DNA of 64,000 bases from Pseudomaricurvus sp033283175 (GTDB taxonomy: Bacteria > Pseudomonadota > Gammaproteobacteria > Pseudomonadales > Cellvibrionaceae): the NCBI GenBank assembly GCA_033283175.1, contig JAWMQM010000001.1, forward strand, positions 1,736,001 to 1,800,000. The letters run 5' to 3'. Positions 49,469 to 56,761 of this stretch are shown piece after piece. The stretch's first letter is position 1, and each line of letters begins with the position of its first letter. A model generated the notes under the pieces. That model saw only the letters and a program-made list of their open reading frames with translations, was not told where the DNA came from and did not search any database. Made by a program: the position numbers and the translations under genes.

Positions 49469-49876
49469 ATGTGTAGGCTACTGAATGATAACTGCACATC
49501 GGCTGACAGCAGTGAGCGGAAACCTCGTCAATCTCTGTGGGCAGTCGCAATGCTGCTGGGTTTGCTCGGACAGTTGCCGTTGGCAAATGCCGACGGTCAG
49601 TTGCTGCAGCTGGATGCTGAAGCACTGGATGGTGATCAGCTGGCCGGTCAAAGTGCCGCAGCCGGTGTGTCGCTGGACATGACGTTTCAACTCAACAAAT
49701 CAGAGCAGAACGCCCTGTTGCGGGATAACCATATCAGCGACTCGGTCACCGGTGACAACTCCATCTCGGACAATGCCTTTTCCGGCGCTTCGGGAATTAC
49801 CTCGGTAATCCAGAACAGTGGTAATGGTGTTGTTATCCAGAAATCCACCATGGTAAATGTGATATTCCAGCAGTGA
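49469..49876 (+). CDS. Small exported protein with a C-terminal motif like the repeat protein
   Basis: The 135-residue product has an N-terminal segment with a signal peptide (SLWAVAMLLGLLGQLPLANA) after about 20 residues. The mature part contains LLQLDAEALDGDQLAGQSAA, AGVSLDMTFQLNKSEQN, NHISDSVTGDNSISDNAFSG and the end SVIQNSGNGVVIQKSTMVNV IFQQ, related to VINQNSGAGALTQGSVTVQS of the repeat protein. AAAGGAG precedes the ATG. Its GTGA end overlaps the C39 peptidase start. It may be a minor or nucleating subunit of the same structure (inference). Confidence 0.8.
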   Translation: MCRLLNDNCTSADSSERKPRQSLWAVAMLLGLLGQLPLANADGQLLQLDAEALDGDQLAGQSAAAGVSLDMTFQLNKSEQNALLRDNHISDSVTGDNSISDNAFSGASGITSVIQNSGNGVVIQKSTMVNVIFQQ

Positions 49877-49887
49877 CAGGTGATGAT

Positions 49888-50610
49888 GTGCACGGAAGAT
49901 TTGTTAAAGCAGGTGGCAATCCGGGGAGGCAAATAGTTGGTTTTTGCCTGCTTTTTTTCTGTCTTGCAGGTAATGTCGTCGCAGGCGGGGTATTGCTGCC
50001 GGGTATTGGAGGTTCCTATCAGTTCCCCGTAGAGAGCTACAAGGAGCGGCGTTTTCGGGATGTTATCAAGCAGCAGTACGATTTCAGCTGTGGTTCCGCC
50101 GCGCTGGCGACCCTGCTGACCTATCACTACCAGTTCAGGGTCAACGAGCAGGAAGTGTTTGAAGGCATGCTGGAGCATGCCGATGCAGAAAAGGTCCGGC
50201 GTGAAGGGTTTTCCATGCTGGACATGAAGCGCTACCTGCAGGCCCGTGGCTACAAGGCCGACGGCTTCCGGTTGACCCTGGATCAGCTCAACGGCACGGT
50301 GAAGGTACCAGCGGTCACGATTATCAACACCAACGGTTACAACCATTTTGTGGTGGTGCGTGGCGTGCGGGAGGAGCGGGTGCTGGTGGCGGACCCCGCC
50401 GTGGGTGCGCGGGTGTTTACCCGCGAAGAGTTCGAGGCGGGCTGGAACGGATTGGTGTTCCTGATCCGCAGTCACGCCGATGCCGGGCGCAGCAGCTACA
50501 ACACCGACCTGGCCTGGCAGGGGCACAATGAATTTCGCTATGGCAATTTTTTACGACGTCAGAGTGTGTCGCAGTTCCTGGTCGGTTTGCCCGGCCAGGG
50601 TAACTACTGA
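49888..50610 (+). CDS. Standalone C39 peptidase (exported)
   Basis: The roughly 240-residue product has an N-terminal hydrophobic signal or anchor (IVGFCLLFFCLAGNVVAGGV) and a C39 cysteine-peptidase domain: QQYDFSCGSAALATLLTYHY with the catalytic Cys, NGYNHFVVVRGVREERVLVA with the His, and ADPAVG with the Asp. Unlike bacteriocin exporters there is no ABC transporter attached. Periplasmic standalone C39 peptidases of this type (FapD in Fap amyloid operons) process or stabilise exported fibres. A GTG at 49873 in frame overlaps the previous stop; the GTG at 49888 with AGG at good distance is preferred. Likely target: the neighbouring exported proteins. Confidence 0.88.
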   Translation: MHGRFVKAGGNPGRQIVGFCLLFFCLAGNVVAGGVLLPGIGGSYQFPVESYKERRFRDVIKQQYDFSCGSAALATLLTYHYQFRVNEQEVFEGMLEHADAEKVRREGFSMLDMKRYLQARGYKADGFRLTLDQLNGTVKVPAVTIINTNGYNHFVVVRGVREERVLVADPAVGARVFTREEFEAGWNGLVFLIRSHADAGRSSYNTDLAWQGHNEFRYGNFLRRQSVSQFLVGLPGQGNY

Positions 50611-50691
50611 GTTGCTAAGGGAAGGGGGCTGTGCCCCGCAACAGCAACTCTGTTTATAGAGCGTGAGGAGCGTTGCGCCAGGAGGCATTGC

Positions 50692-51546
50692 ATGAACCGC
50701 GCATTACGAAATACCGGCTGGGGAGTGTGCCTGTTGCTGGGCGTCCACAGCCTGCAGTCGTTCACGGCGGAGCTGTCGACCGGGCGTGCCAATGCCCTGT
50801 TGCAGAATTTGCCCCGGCCTCTGGCAGAGGCTGAACTCAATGACCAGCGTGGCGGCTTTCTGACCACCGAAGGCTTTAACGTGCGTATCGGTTTCGAGCG
50901 GGTAACCCTGATTGATGGCGTAGTGGTGGCGCGCTCCACGCTGACGCTGCCCGATATGAACAATCGTATGCAGGCGATGGATCAACAGATGCAGGCCATG
51001 AGCCAGGATATGGAGGCCATGAAAAACACCATGCAGGAGAATATGGCCTCCAGCGTGAATGCCATGGAGTCCGCCCTGTCCAGCCCACAGGTACAGAATC
51101 ATCCAGATCTGGATGCCAGGGGCCAGCAGGCACTGGCCACCACAGCACAGGCGCTGCAGTCGAACCCGTCCGTCGCTGCCAGTGGTAATGGCTTCGACCT
51201 GCAAGTGGATTCCAATGCACAGACAGGTGTGAAGCGTGACACCGCAACCCTGAGTCTGGTGGATGCGACGCAGGTACAATCGGCGTCGAGTCTCACCCCT
51301 GCCAGGGCGTTGTCGGCAGACGCCGGTCAAGCGGTCAGTATGGCGTTGAATACGCCGGTGCATGTCAGTCAGTCGATGACCAATATTGCCCAGACGGCCA
51401 CCACCACTCTGATCCAGAATGCCGCAGATAATCGCATGATCCAGACACTGGAGACCCTGAACATCGAACTGTCGGGACTTGGTCCTCGCGGTGTGCCGGG
51501 GCTGGGACGTCACATGTTGCCCAGCCTCCAGTACTACAGTCGTTGA
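50692..51546 (+). CDS. Exported protein with a double-Gly leader-like motif and Met-rich coiled coil
   Basis: The 284-residue product has a signal peptide (NTGWGVCLLLGVHSLQSFTA), then AEAELNDQRGGFLTTEG, in which LNDQRGG (residues 49-55) resembles the double-Gly cleavage site recognised by C39 peptidases, a beta segment (NVRIGFERVTLIDGVVVARS), then a Met/Gln-rich coiled coil (MQAMDQQMQAMSQDMEAMKN, about 97-125), and a Ser/Ala-rich C-terminus with IELSGLGPRGVPGLG. Position after the C39 peptidase and last in the plus-strand set matches FapE in Fap operons. Family not recognised otherwise. Confidence 0.78.
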   Translation: MNRALRNTGWGVCLLLGVHSLQSFTAELSTGRANALLQNLPRPLAEAELNDQRGGFLTTEGFNVRIGFERVTLIDGVVVARSTLTLPDMNNRMQAMDQQMQAMSQDMEAMKNTMQENMASSVNAMESALSSPQVQNHPDLDARGQQALATTAQALQSNPSVAASGNGFDLQVDSNAQTGVKRDTATLSLVDATQVQSASSLTPARALSADAGQAVSMALNTPVHVSQSMTNIAQTATTTLIQNAADNRMIQTLETLNIELSGLGPRGVPGLGRHMLPSLQYYSR

Positions 51547-51579
51547 TGGCCAGGGATGTGCTGGCGGGTGGAGAGAATT

Positions 51580-52674
51580 TCAGAATTGCAGTGGCGCCTT
51601 GAGGGTGATCTGTACATCCGGGCTCTGCTCGGTGACGCCCACCGCCAGTGACAGGTTGACGGTTTGCTTGCGGGTCACCTGTTGGGTGAGGCCAAACAGC
51701 AGGCTGCCGGCGTGGAAGCGATCGAACTCCGCGTCGGTCACATCGGAGTGCACCTCAACGGTGGTGCGATCTATGATGTTGTGTTCGTAGCCCAGGCTGA
51801 ACGAGGTGCGTTCGTTGACCGCGAAGCCCATGCCGAAGCTGAAGCCGATAATGTCACCCGGGTTAACAGTGCCGCCAAACTCCGGGCCCTTGTCCTCCTT
51901 GATATTCCACAGGTAACTGATGCTGCCATAGACCACCGCCGGATCCGACGGGTAGAGCAGGGTCAGTCCCGGCTGCACCGCCCAGAAGCCGGAGCCGGTG
52001 GGTTGCTCATCAAAGATCACGCCCACAATGGCGCCCTGGTCGTTCACCAGGGTGCGGCGTTCCAGATCGAAAATGCTGGTGCCGCTGTCGCTCTTGATGC
52101 GCAGGTTGCCGATAAAGTAGGGCAGGCCATAACCGCCGTCGTTGAGCTGGTAGTTAATGCTCATCTCCAGGTCACCCCAGCCGTCGCCGCTGGTATCACT
52201 GATGAGGTCTATCGGAGTACCGTCCAGCGCCTGACGCTCACGGATGCTCTCGTCAATATCGAGATAGGGGGCACGCAGGCTTACCTCCAGCCGTGAGGTG
52301 ATGCCGTAACGAAACGTCAGTGCGTAGGTGAGAATGTCCCGCTCAGCCTGGCTGATGTTGATCAGGCCGATAATCAGCGCCGGCAACACGGTAAAACCTT
52401 CGATAGCGACAACCGTTGAGGAGCTGTGGGTGTAGCTGAAAGAGGGTTCCACAATGAAAGAGCCGCGGGTGGTGAGGATGCCGCGATTACTGATGCTGGA
52501 GACGACTTCGCTTACCTGTTGCTCGCGAGCCTTGTTTTCGGTGCCTGTGCTGGTGCCGCTGGACGATTGTGCGGCTAAGGGAGCGCTGGCGCCCATGATG
52601 CCAACCGCCAGCAACAGGGATGGCAGTGAGCCGGGCGCAGGTCGCCGTGGGCGCGCAGTTAGGGCAGAGAACAT
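51580..52674 (-). CDS. Outer-membrane beta-barrel-like protein
   Basis: The 364-residue product has a signal peptide ending ASAPLAAQSSSGT, a short N-terminal region with Ser/Thr and a helix (REQQVSEVVSSISNRGIL), and then alternating strands with aromatic ends: RGSFIVEPSFSYTHSSSTVV, LTYALTFRYGITSRLEVSLR, DLEMSINYQLNDGGYGLPYF, QPGLTLLYPSDPAVVYGSIS and SFSLGYEHNIIDRTTVEV, ending ITLKAPLQF. This is the transporter/meta-pathway-like barrel family found in many marine bacteria. It is convergent with the plus-strand operon and follows the regulator gene by 54 bp. By analogy with FapF it may be the secretion pore (inference). Confidence 0.8.
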   Translation of the reverse strand: MFSALTARPRRPAPGSLPSLLLAVGIMGASAPLAAQSSSGTSTGTENKAREQQVSEVVSSISNRGILTTRGSFIVEPSFSYTHSSSTVVAIEGFTVLPALIIGLINISQAERDILTYALTFRYGITSRLEVSLRAPYLDIDESIRERQALDGTPIDLISDTSGDGWGDLEMSINYQLNDGGYGLPYFIGNLRIKSDSGTSIFDLERRTLVNDQGAIVGVIFDEQPTGSGFWAVQPGLTLLYPSDPAVVYGSISYLWNIKEDKGPEFGGTVNPGDIIGFSFGMGFAVNERTSFSLGYEHNIIDRTTVEVHSDVTDAEFDRFHAGSLLFGLTQQVTRKQTVNLSLAVGVTEQSPDVQITLKAPLQF

Positions 52675-52728
52675 CGTGGCCTCCTTGCCGTTAAGGATTG
52701 CAGTCAGGAGTTGTTTTTATGTGCTGGT

Positions 52729-54147
52729 TCACCCGGCGCGGCGGTTGTCCTCCAGGCCGGGGATGATCGGCTGGCGCCCGGGGCACTCCTCGTGGTCGGG
52801 TGAAATGTTGTGCCGGCTCATGAGTTTGTAGAGTGTCGGTCGCGATATCTGCAGCAACCGTGAGGCTTCAGAGACATTGTTATTGGCGTAGCGCAAGGAG
52901 GCGAGAATGCTGTCGGCCTCGGCCTGTTCGCGGGCTTCGTTGAGGGTGCCGGGGCGCGGCAGTTGTTCGTCGTAGTCCAGGTCCAGGTCGCGGGCCGTGA
53001 TCATTTGGCCTTCGGCCATCAGTGCTGCCTTGAACACGCGGTTTTTCAGCTCGCGTACATTGCCCGGCCAATGGTAGAGGCGTATGGCCGTGGCGGCTTG
53101 TGGTGAAAAGCGCATGGGCCGGGTGCCGGAGAGCTGTTCCTGCAGGAAGTGCTCAGCCAGCAATATGCAGTCGTCTTCACGCTCCCGCAGGGGGGGCATA
53201 TGGATATGCAGCACGTTGAGGCGATAGTAGAGATCCTCACGGAAATGTTGTTCCCGGATCGCTGTCTCCAGATCGGCGTTGGTAGCGGCGATGATACGCA
53301 GGTCCACATCAATACTCTGCCGGCCTCCCACTCGCTGGATCACGCCGTCCTGTAAAAAGCGCAGGAAGTTCACTTGCTGTTCCAGGGGCAGCTCGCCGAT
53401 CTCGTCGAGGAACAGGCTGCCCCTGTGGGCAGATTCCACCTTGCCGATCTGCCGTTCGGTGGCGTGGGTGAACGCGCCTTTCTCGTGTCCGAACAGTTCG
53501 GATTGGGTCAACCCCTGGGGAATGGCGCCGCAGTTCACGGCTACAAAAGGGTTGCTGTGGCGCCGGGATTGACGGTGCAGCTCCCGCGCTACCAGCTCCT
53601 TGCCGGTACCGCTTTCGCCGGTGATGAGTACCGGGGCATCTACCGCTGCCGCGCGCTCGATCAGGTGGTGAATGTGCCGGATCGCCGGGCTGTTGCCGCC
53701 CAGCAGTGACGTGCCGCGATTGCTCGCCTGCTGCCGGGTGTGATGGTAGCGACTCAAGTGCCGCAACTGATGCATGGCGTGGGCGTGACGCAACATATGA
53801 TCCAGCGCGCCGGCGTCTACCGGCTGCAACTGAAAACCGAAGGTGAAATCACTGACCAGTTGTCGCAGTCGCGGTTGTTGCAGTCCGTCGCTGTTAAGCA
53901 GCGCCACCCAGGGCAACTGGGGGTTGTTCTGGATGGTGTCGCTCAGGTCATTGATCTGGGCGTCAGTCATGCCGGAGGAGAGGCAGACAATGGCGGCCGC
54001 CATGGGCCGGTGGGAGAGGTTAACGGGCAGGGAGTGGGGCAGGTGGACCGGGAACAGCCGCCAGTCTGGCAGTTGCTGCGCCAGCGCGCGTGTCTCTTCC
54101 GGTGCACAAAACCCCACATGCCAAACCCCGAGGTTTTTGCTGAACAT
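52729..54147 (-). CDS. Enhancer-binding protein (FleQ/VpsR-like) with a GAFTHA loop
   Basis: The 472-residue regulator has an N-terminal receiver-like domain without a recognisable phosphoacceptor Asp (residues 1-125), a central AAA+ domain with GESGTGKE (177-184), the sigma-54-contact loop as GAFTHA (224-229) instead of GAFTGA, GSLFLDEIGEL (243-253), and a C-terminal Fis-type helix-turn-helix (NNVSEASRLLQISRPTLYKL M). The receiver-like, unphosphorylatable N-terminus resembles FleQ/VpsR regulators that bind c-di-GMP. The His in the loop may weaken or change sigma-54 contact. It leads the minus-strand pair with the barrel gene and probably controls the repeat-protein operon. Confidence 0.9.
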   Translation of the reverse strand: MFSKNLGVWHVGFCAPEETRALAQQLPDWRLFPVHLPHSLPVNLSHRPMAAAIVCLSSGMTDAQINDLSDTIQNNPQLPWVALLNSDGLQQPRLRQLVSDFTFGFQLQPVDAGALDHMLRHAHAMHQLRHLSRYHHTRQQASNRGTSLLGGNSPAIRHIHHLIERAAAVDAPVLITGESGTGKELVARELHRQSRRHSNPFVAVNCGAIPQGLTQSELFGHEKGAFTHATERQIGKVESAHRGSLFLDEIGELPLEQQVNFLRFLQDGVIQRVGGRQSIDVDLRIIAATNADLETAIREQHFREDLYYRLNVLHIHMPPLREREDDCILLAEHFLQEQLSGTRPMRFSPQAATAIRLYHWPGNVRELKNRVFKAALMAEGQMITARDLDLDYDEQLPRPGTLNEAREQAEADSILASLRYANNNVSEASRLLQISRPTLYKLMSRHNISPDHEECPGRQPIIPGLEDNRRAG

Positions 54148-54472
54148 AGGAATCCCTTCTTCTGTAAACCATTACACGTGACCGGCATCCTGCGGTCATT
54201 AACTATCGGTTTTCAGCCGGTCTTATTGGAGCTTCTTACGAGTGCACAGAAGCATAGTAGTGCTCATACGAAAGTGAAAAGACGAAATCAGTATAAAAAT
54301 CGCCCTGCATAACCGGATGGCAGCGGGCTCTACATTATTGGGGGCAAGGGTTGATTGCGGTGTCAGGGTGACTGGGCAATGGCCGCAGGCGTTACAGATT
54401 TATGGTTTCGTGTTGAGCCGCTTGGGAGGCCAGTGGGCTTGTCGCCAACACGGCGTTCTGGGTTGGGGTGCT

Positions 54473-54500
54473 GGCATGACCACACCGGGGTGGTCATGCC
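54473..54500 (-). terminator. Hairpin after the phosphate transporter gene
   Basis: GGCATGACCAC and GTGGTCATGCC pair over 11 bp around a 6-nt loop. It is 10 bp from the pit stop on the minus strand and has no T-run. The rest of the 362-base gap up to the regulator gene shows no gene. Confidence 0.55.
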
Positions 54501-54509
54501 GTCGGTACA

Positions 54510-55781
54510 TCAAGCGCCGAACAGGCCCTTGAAGAAGAAGAAAAACAGAATTGCCAGGCCGGCGCCGGCGGGCAGGGTGATCAGCCAGCTGGTGAAGATG
54601 GTGCCGATCACACCCAGGTTCAGGGCGCCGATACCGCGGGCCAGGCCCACGCCCAGCACCGCACCCACGAGGGTGTGGGTGGTGGAGATGGGCAGGCCGG
54701 TGCCGGAGGCCAGCACCACGGTGGCGGCGGCGCCCAGCTCGGCGGCAAAGCCGCGGCTTGGGGTCAGCTCGGTGATCTTCTTGCCGATGGTGGCGATTAC
54801 TTTCCAGCCGTAAGTGGCCAGACCGACAACAATACCGATACCGCCCAGCAGCAGGATCCAGCTGGGCATAACCGATTTGGAGGCCACCGCACCGGTGGCA
54901 ATGACACCGTACACCGCTGCCAGTGGGCCAACGGCGTTGGCCACATCGTTGGAGCCGTGGGCAAAGGCCATGGCGCAGGCGGTGAAGATCATCAGTACGC
55001 CAAATACGCGCTCAACACTGGCAAAGCGATTGCCCTTGTTGCCTTCGTCCTTGATGTTGCGCAGCAGCAGCATGCCGATACCCATCACCAGCAGGCCGAT
55101 CAAAAACGCGATACCGGCGTCCTGGGCAAAGCTCAGCTCCACGCCCATATCCTTGAACACGTGCTTGAGGCCCTTGAGCATGGTGACCATGGCCATCAGG
55201 AAGCCCACGGCGAACATATACAGGGGGATGTAGCGCTTGGCGTTGGCGAAGGGGTTTTCGGTGTTGAGGATCAGCTTTTGTACGGTGCGGAAGAGGAAGA
55301 AGCTGATGGTGCCGGCCAGCAGCGGTGATACCACCCAGCTCGCCACAATAGTGCCCACCTTGCCCCAGGCTACCGCGTCCACCGAGATGCCCACGGCGGC
55401 AAAGCCGACGATGGCGCCGACGATGGAGTGGGTGGTGGAGACCGGCCAGCCCAGCAAGCTGGCGATCAGCAGCCAGGTGCCCGCCGCCAGCAGCGACGAC
55501 ATCATGCCGAACACCAGCAGTTCCGGCGTGTCAGTTAGTGTCGCAGGATCGATGATGCCTTTGCGGATGGTGGAGGTCACCTCACCACCGGCCAGGTAGG
55601 CACCGAGGAATTCGAAGATCATGGCGATGACGATCGCCTGTTTGATGGTGAGGGCCCGGGAGCCGACGGAGGTGCCCATGGCGTTGGCCACATCGTTGGC
55701 ACCTACGCCCCAGGCCATAAAGACACCAAAAATACAGGCCAGGATAAGTAGGGTCTGGCCGTGCTCTGCAAGAATAGACAT
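54510..55781 (-). CDS. pitA: Low-affinity inorganic phosphate transporter, Pit family
   Basis: The 423-residue membrane protein has the PiT double signature: FMAWGVGANDVANAMGTSVG then SRALT near the start and ACAMAFAHGSNDVANAVGPL in the second half, plus GWPVSTTHSIVGAIVGF and GLPISTTHTLVGAVLG. Each GANDVANA repeat marks a half of the inverted-repeat transporter. It imports metal-phosphate with protons. It is 49 bp downstream of the DUF47/PhoU-like gene, a fixed pairing in many bacteria, the partner being thought to regulate or fold the transporter. Confidence 0.95.
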   Translation of the reverse strand: MSILAEHGQTLLILACIFGVFMAWGVGANDVANAMGTSVGSRALTIKQAIVIAMIFEFLGAYLAGGEVTSTIRKGIIDPATLTDTPELLVFGMMSSLLAAGTWLLIASLLGWPVSTTHSIVGAIVGFAAVGISVDAVAWGKVGTIVASWVVSPLLAGTISFFLFRTVQKLILNTENPFANAKRYIPLYMFAVGFLMAMVTMLKGLKHVFKDMGVELSFAQDAGIAFLIGLLVMGIGMLLLRNIKDEGNKGNRFASVERVFGVLMIFTACAMAFAHGSNDVANAVGPLAAVYGVIATGAVASKSVMPSWILLLGGIGIVVGLATYGWKVIATIGKKITELTPSRGFAAELGAAATVVLASGTGLPISTTHTLVGAVLGVGLARGIGALNLGVIGTIFTSWLITLPAGAGLAILFFFFFKGLFGA

Positions 55782-55830
55782 GGTGAGTCGTACCTATTTG
55801 AGTCGTTATCGTTCTCTGGCTGTGCCCGCG

Positions 55831-56511
55831 TCAGCGGGCCAGCAACAGTTGCAGGCGGGATCCGACCTTCTGTGCCCGGTCGGCCACGTCTCCTACCCAC
55901 TCAATGACCCGGTAGAGGAAAATCACATCCACCGGTGGTAGTTCCTTCTCGATTTTGAACAATGTGCTGCGGACAGTGACCTCAAGGTCGTCCGTCAGGC
56001 TCTCCAGGTTGTCCAGCTCCTGGATCAGGTTTTCCACGATTTGCAGCTCGCGACCGGCAAAACCGGTCTCCAGCAGCTCGTCGAGTTCGTTAATGGCGGT
56101 CAGTGCCTGGGCGCTGGTGGCGATGCAGGTCTCGACAAACTTGAGCATGTCGGCTTCGATTGCCGCAGGCACGGACATTTCACGGCCGAGCATAATGCCG
56201 GCGATGTCCTTGGCTCGGTTGGCGATGCTGTCCTGCATGGATAGCAGCTCCAGCAGGTCCGAGCGAGGCACAGGCAGGAAAAGGCTTTTGGGGAGATGGC
56301 GGCGGATTTCACGTTTGAGCGTGTCGCCTTTGTTTTCCAGCTCGCCGATGTCTTTCTGAACCTTGCCGGCGGCTTGCCAGTCGTTCTTGATGACGGCGTC
56401 GAAAAACGGCGTCAGCAGCTGTACTGCCTGGTGGGCCACTTCCATATGCTCCTGAATGGGCTTGATGGGTGACTTACCAAACAGGTTGCTCAGGGGGTTG
56501 GAGATGGGCAT
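55831..56511 (-). CDS. DUF47/TIGR00153 PhoU-like protein
   Basis: The 226-residue protein is helical throughout with the PhoU-like pattern of DUF47: EHMEVAHQAVQLLTPFFDAV, DIGELENKGDTLKREIRRHL, RSDLLELLSMQDSIANRAKD and VIEWVGDVADRAQKVGSRLQ. Conserved Glu/Asp (EXXXD type) in E..D.. helices probably bind metal clusters as in PhoU. It is the first gene of a two-gene operon with pitA, with a GC-rich hairpin upstream (56593-56623). Confidence 0.93.
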   Translation of the reverse strand: MPISNPLSNLFGKSPIKPIQEHMEVAHQAVQLLTPFFDAVIKNDWQAAGKVQKDIGELENKGDTLKREIRRHLPKSLFLPVPRSDLLELLSMQDSIANRAKDIAGIMLGREMSVPAAIEADMLKFVETCIATSAQALTAINELDELLETGFAGRELQIVENLIQELDNLESLTDDLEVTVRSTLFKIEKELPPVDVIFLYRVIEWVGDVADRAQKVGSRLQLLLAR

Positions 56512-56592
56512 GACTAGGCTCCCTCTGTTTGCTGGCGCGGAGTATAAAGAGTGCCGCGCCAGAACTCATTAAAAAAATGACATTTTTCTTAC

Positions 56593-56623
56593 GCCGCCGG
56601 CGGCCCTGGCAAATGCCGGCGGC
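56593..56623 (-). other. GC-rich hairpin upstream of the DUF47-pitA operon
   Basis: GCCGCCGGC and GCCGGCGGC pair over 9 bp around a 13-nt loop, 82 bp upstream of the DUF47 start, followed on the minus strand by an A/T-rich stretch. It could be a leader hairpin. The remaining 250 bp divergent gap to the GspE-like gene has no gene. Confidence 0.4.
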
Positions 56624-56761
56624 GGGCGTGAGAACTGCCTCCCGCTGCGGCGGGCATCGCTGCCGCAGGACTGGAATTGAGACTACAATGGCTGTCATCA
56701 TGCAGATTACAAATAAAGAAGCATAGCGCTTACTGAATATCAGGGTGTTACAGGGCAATCT

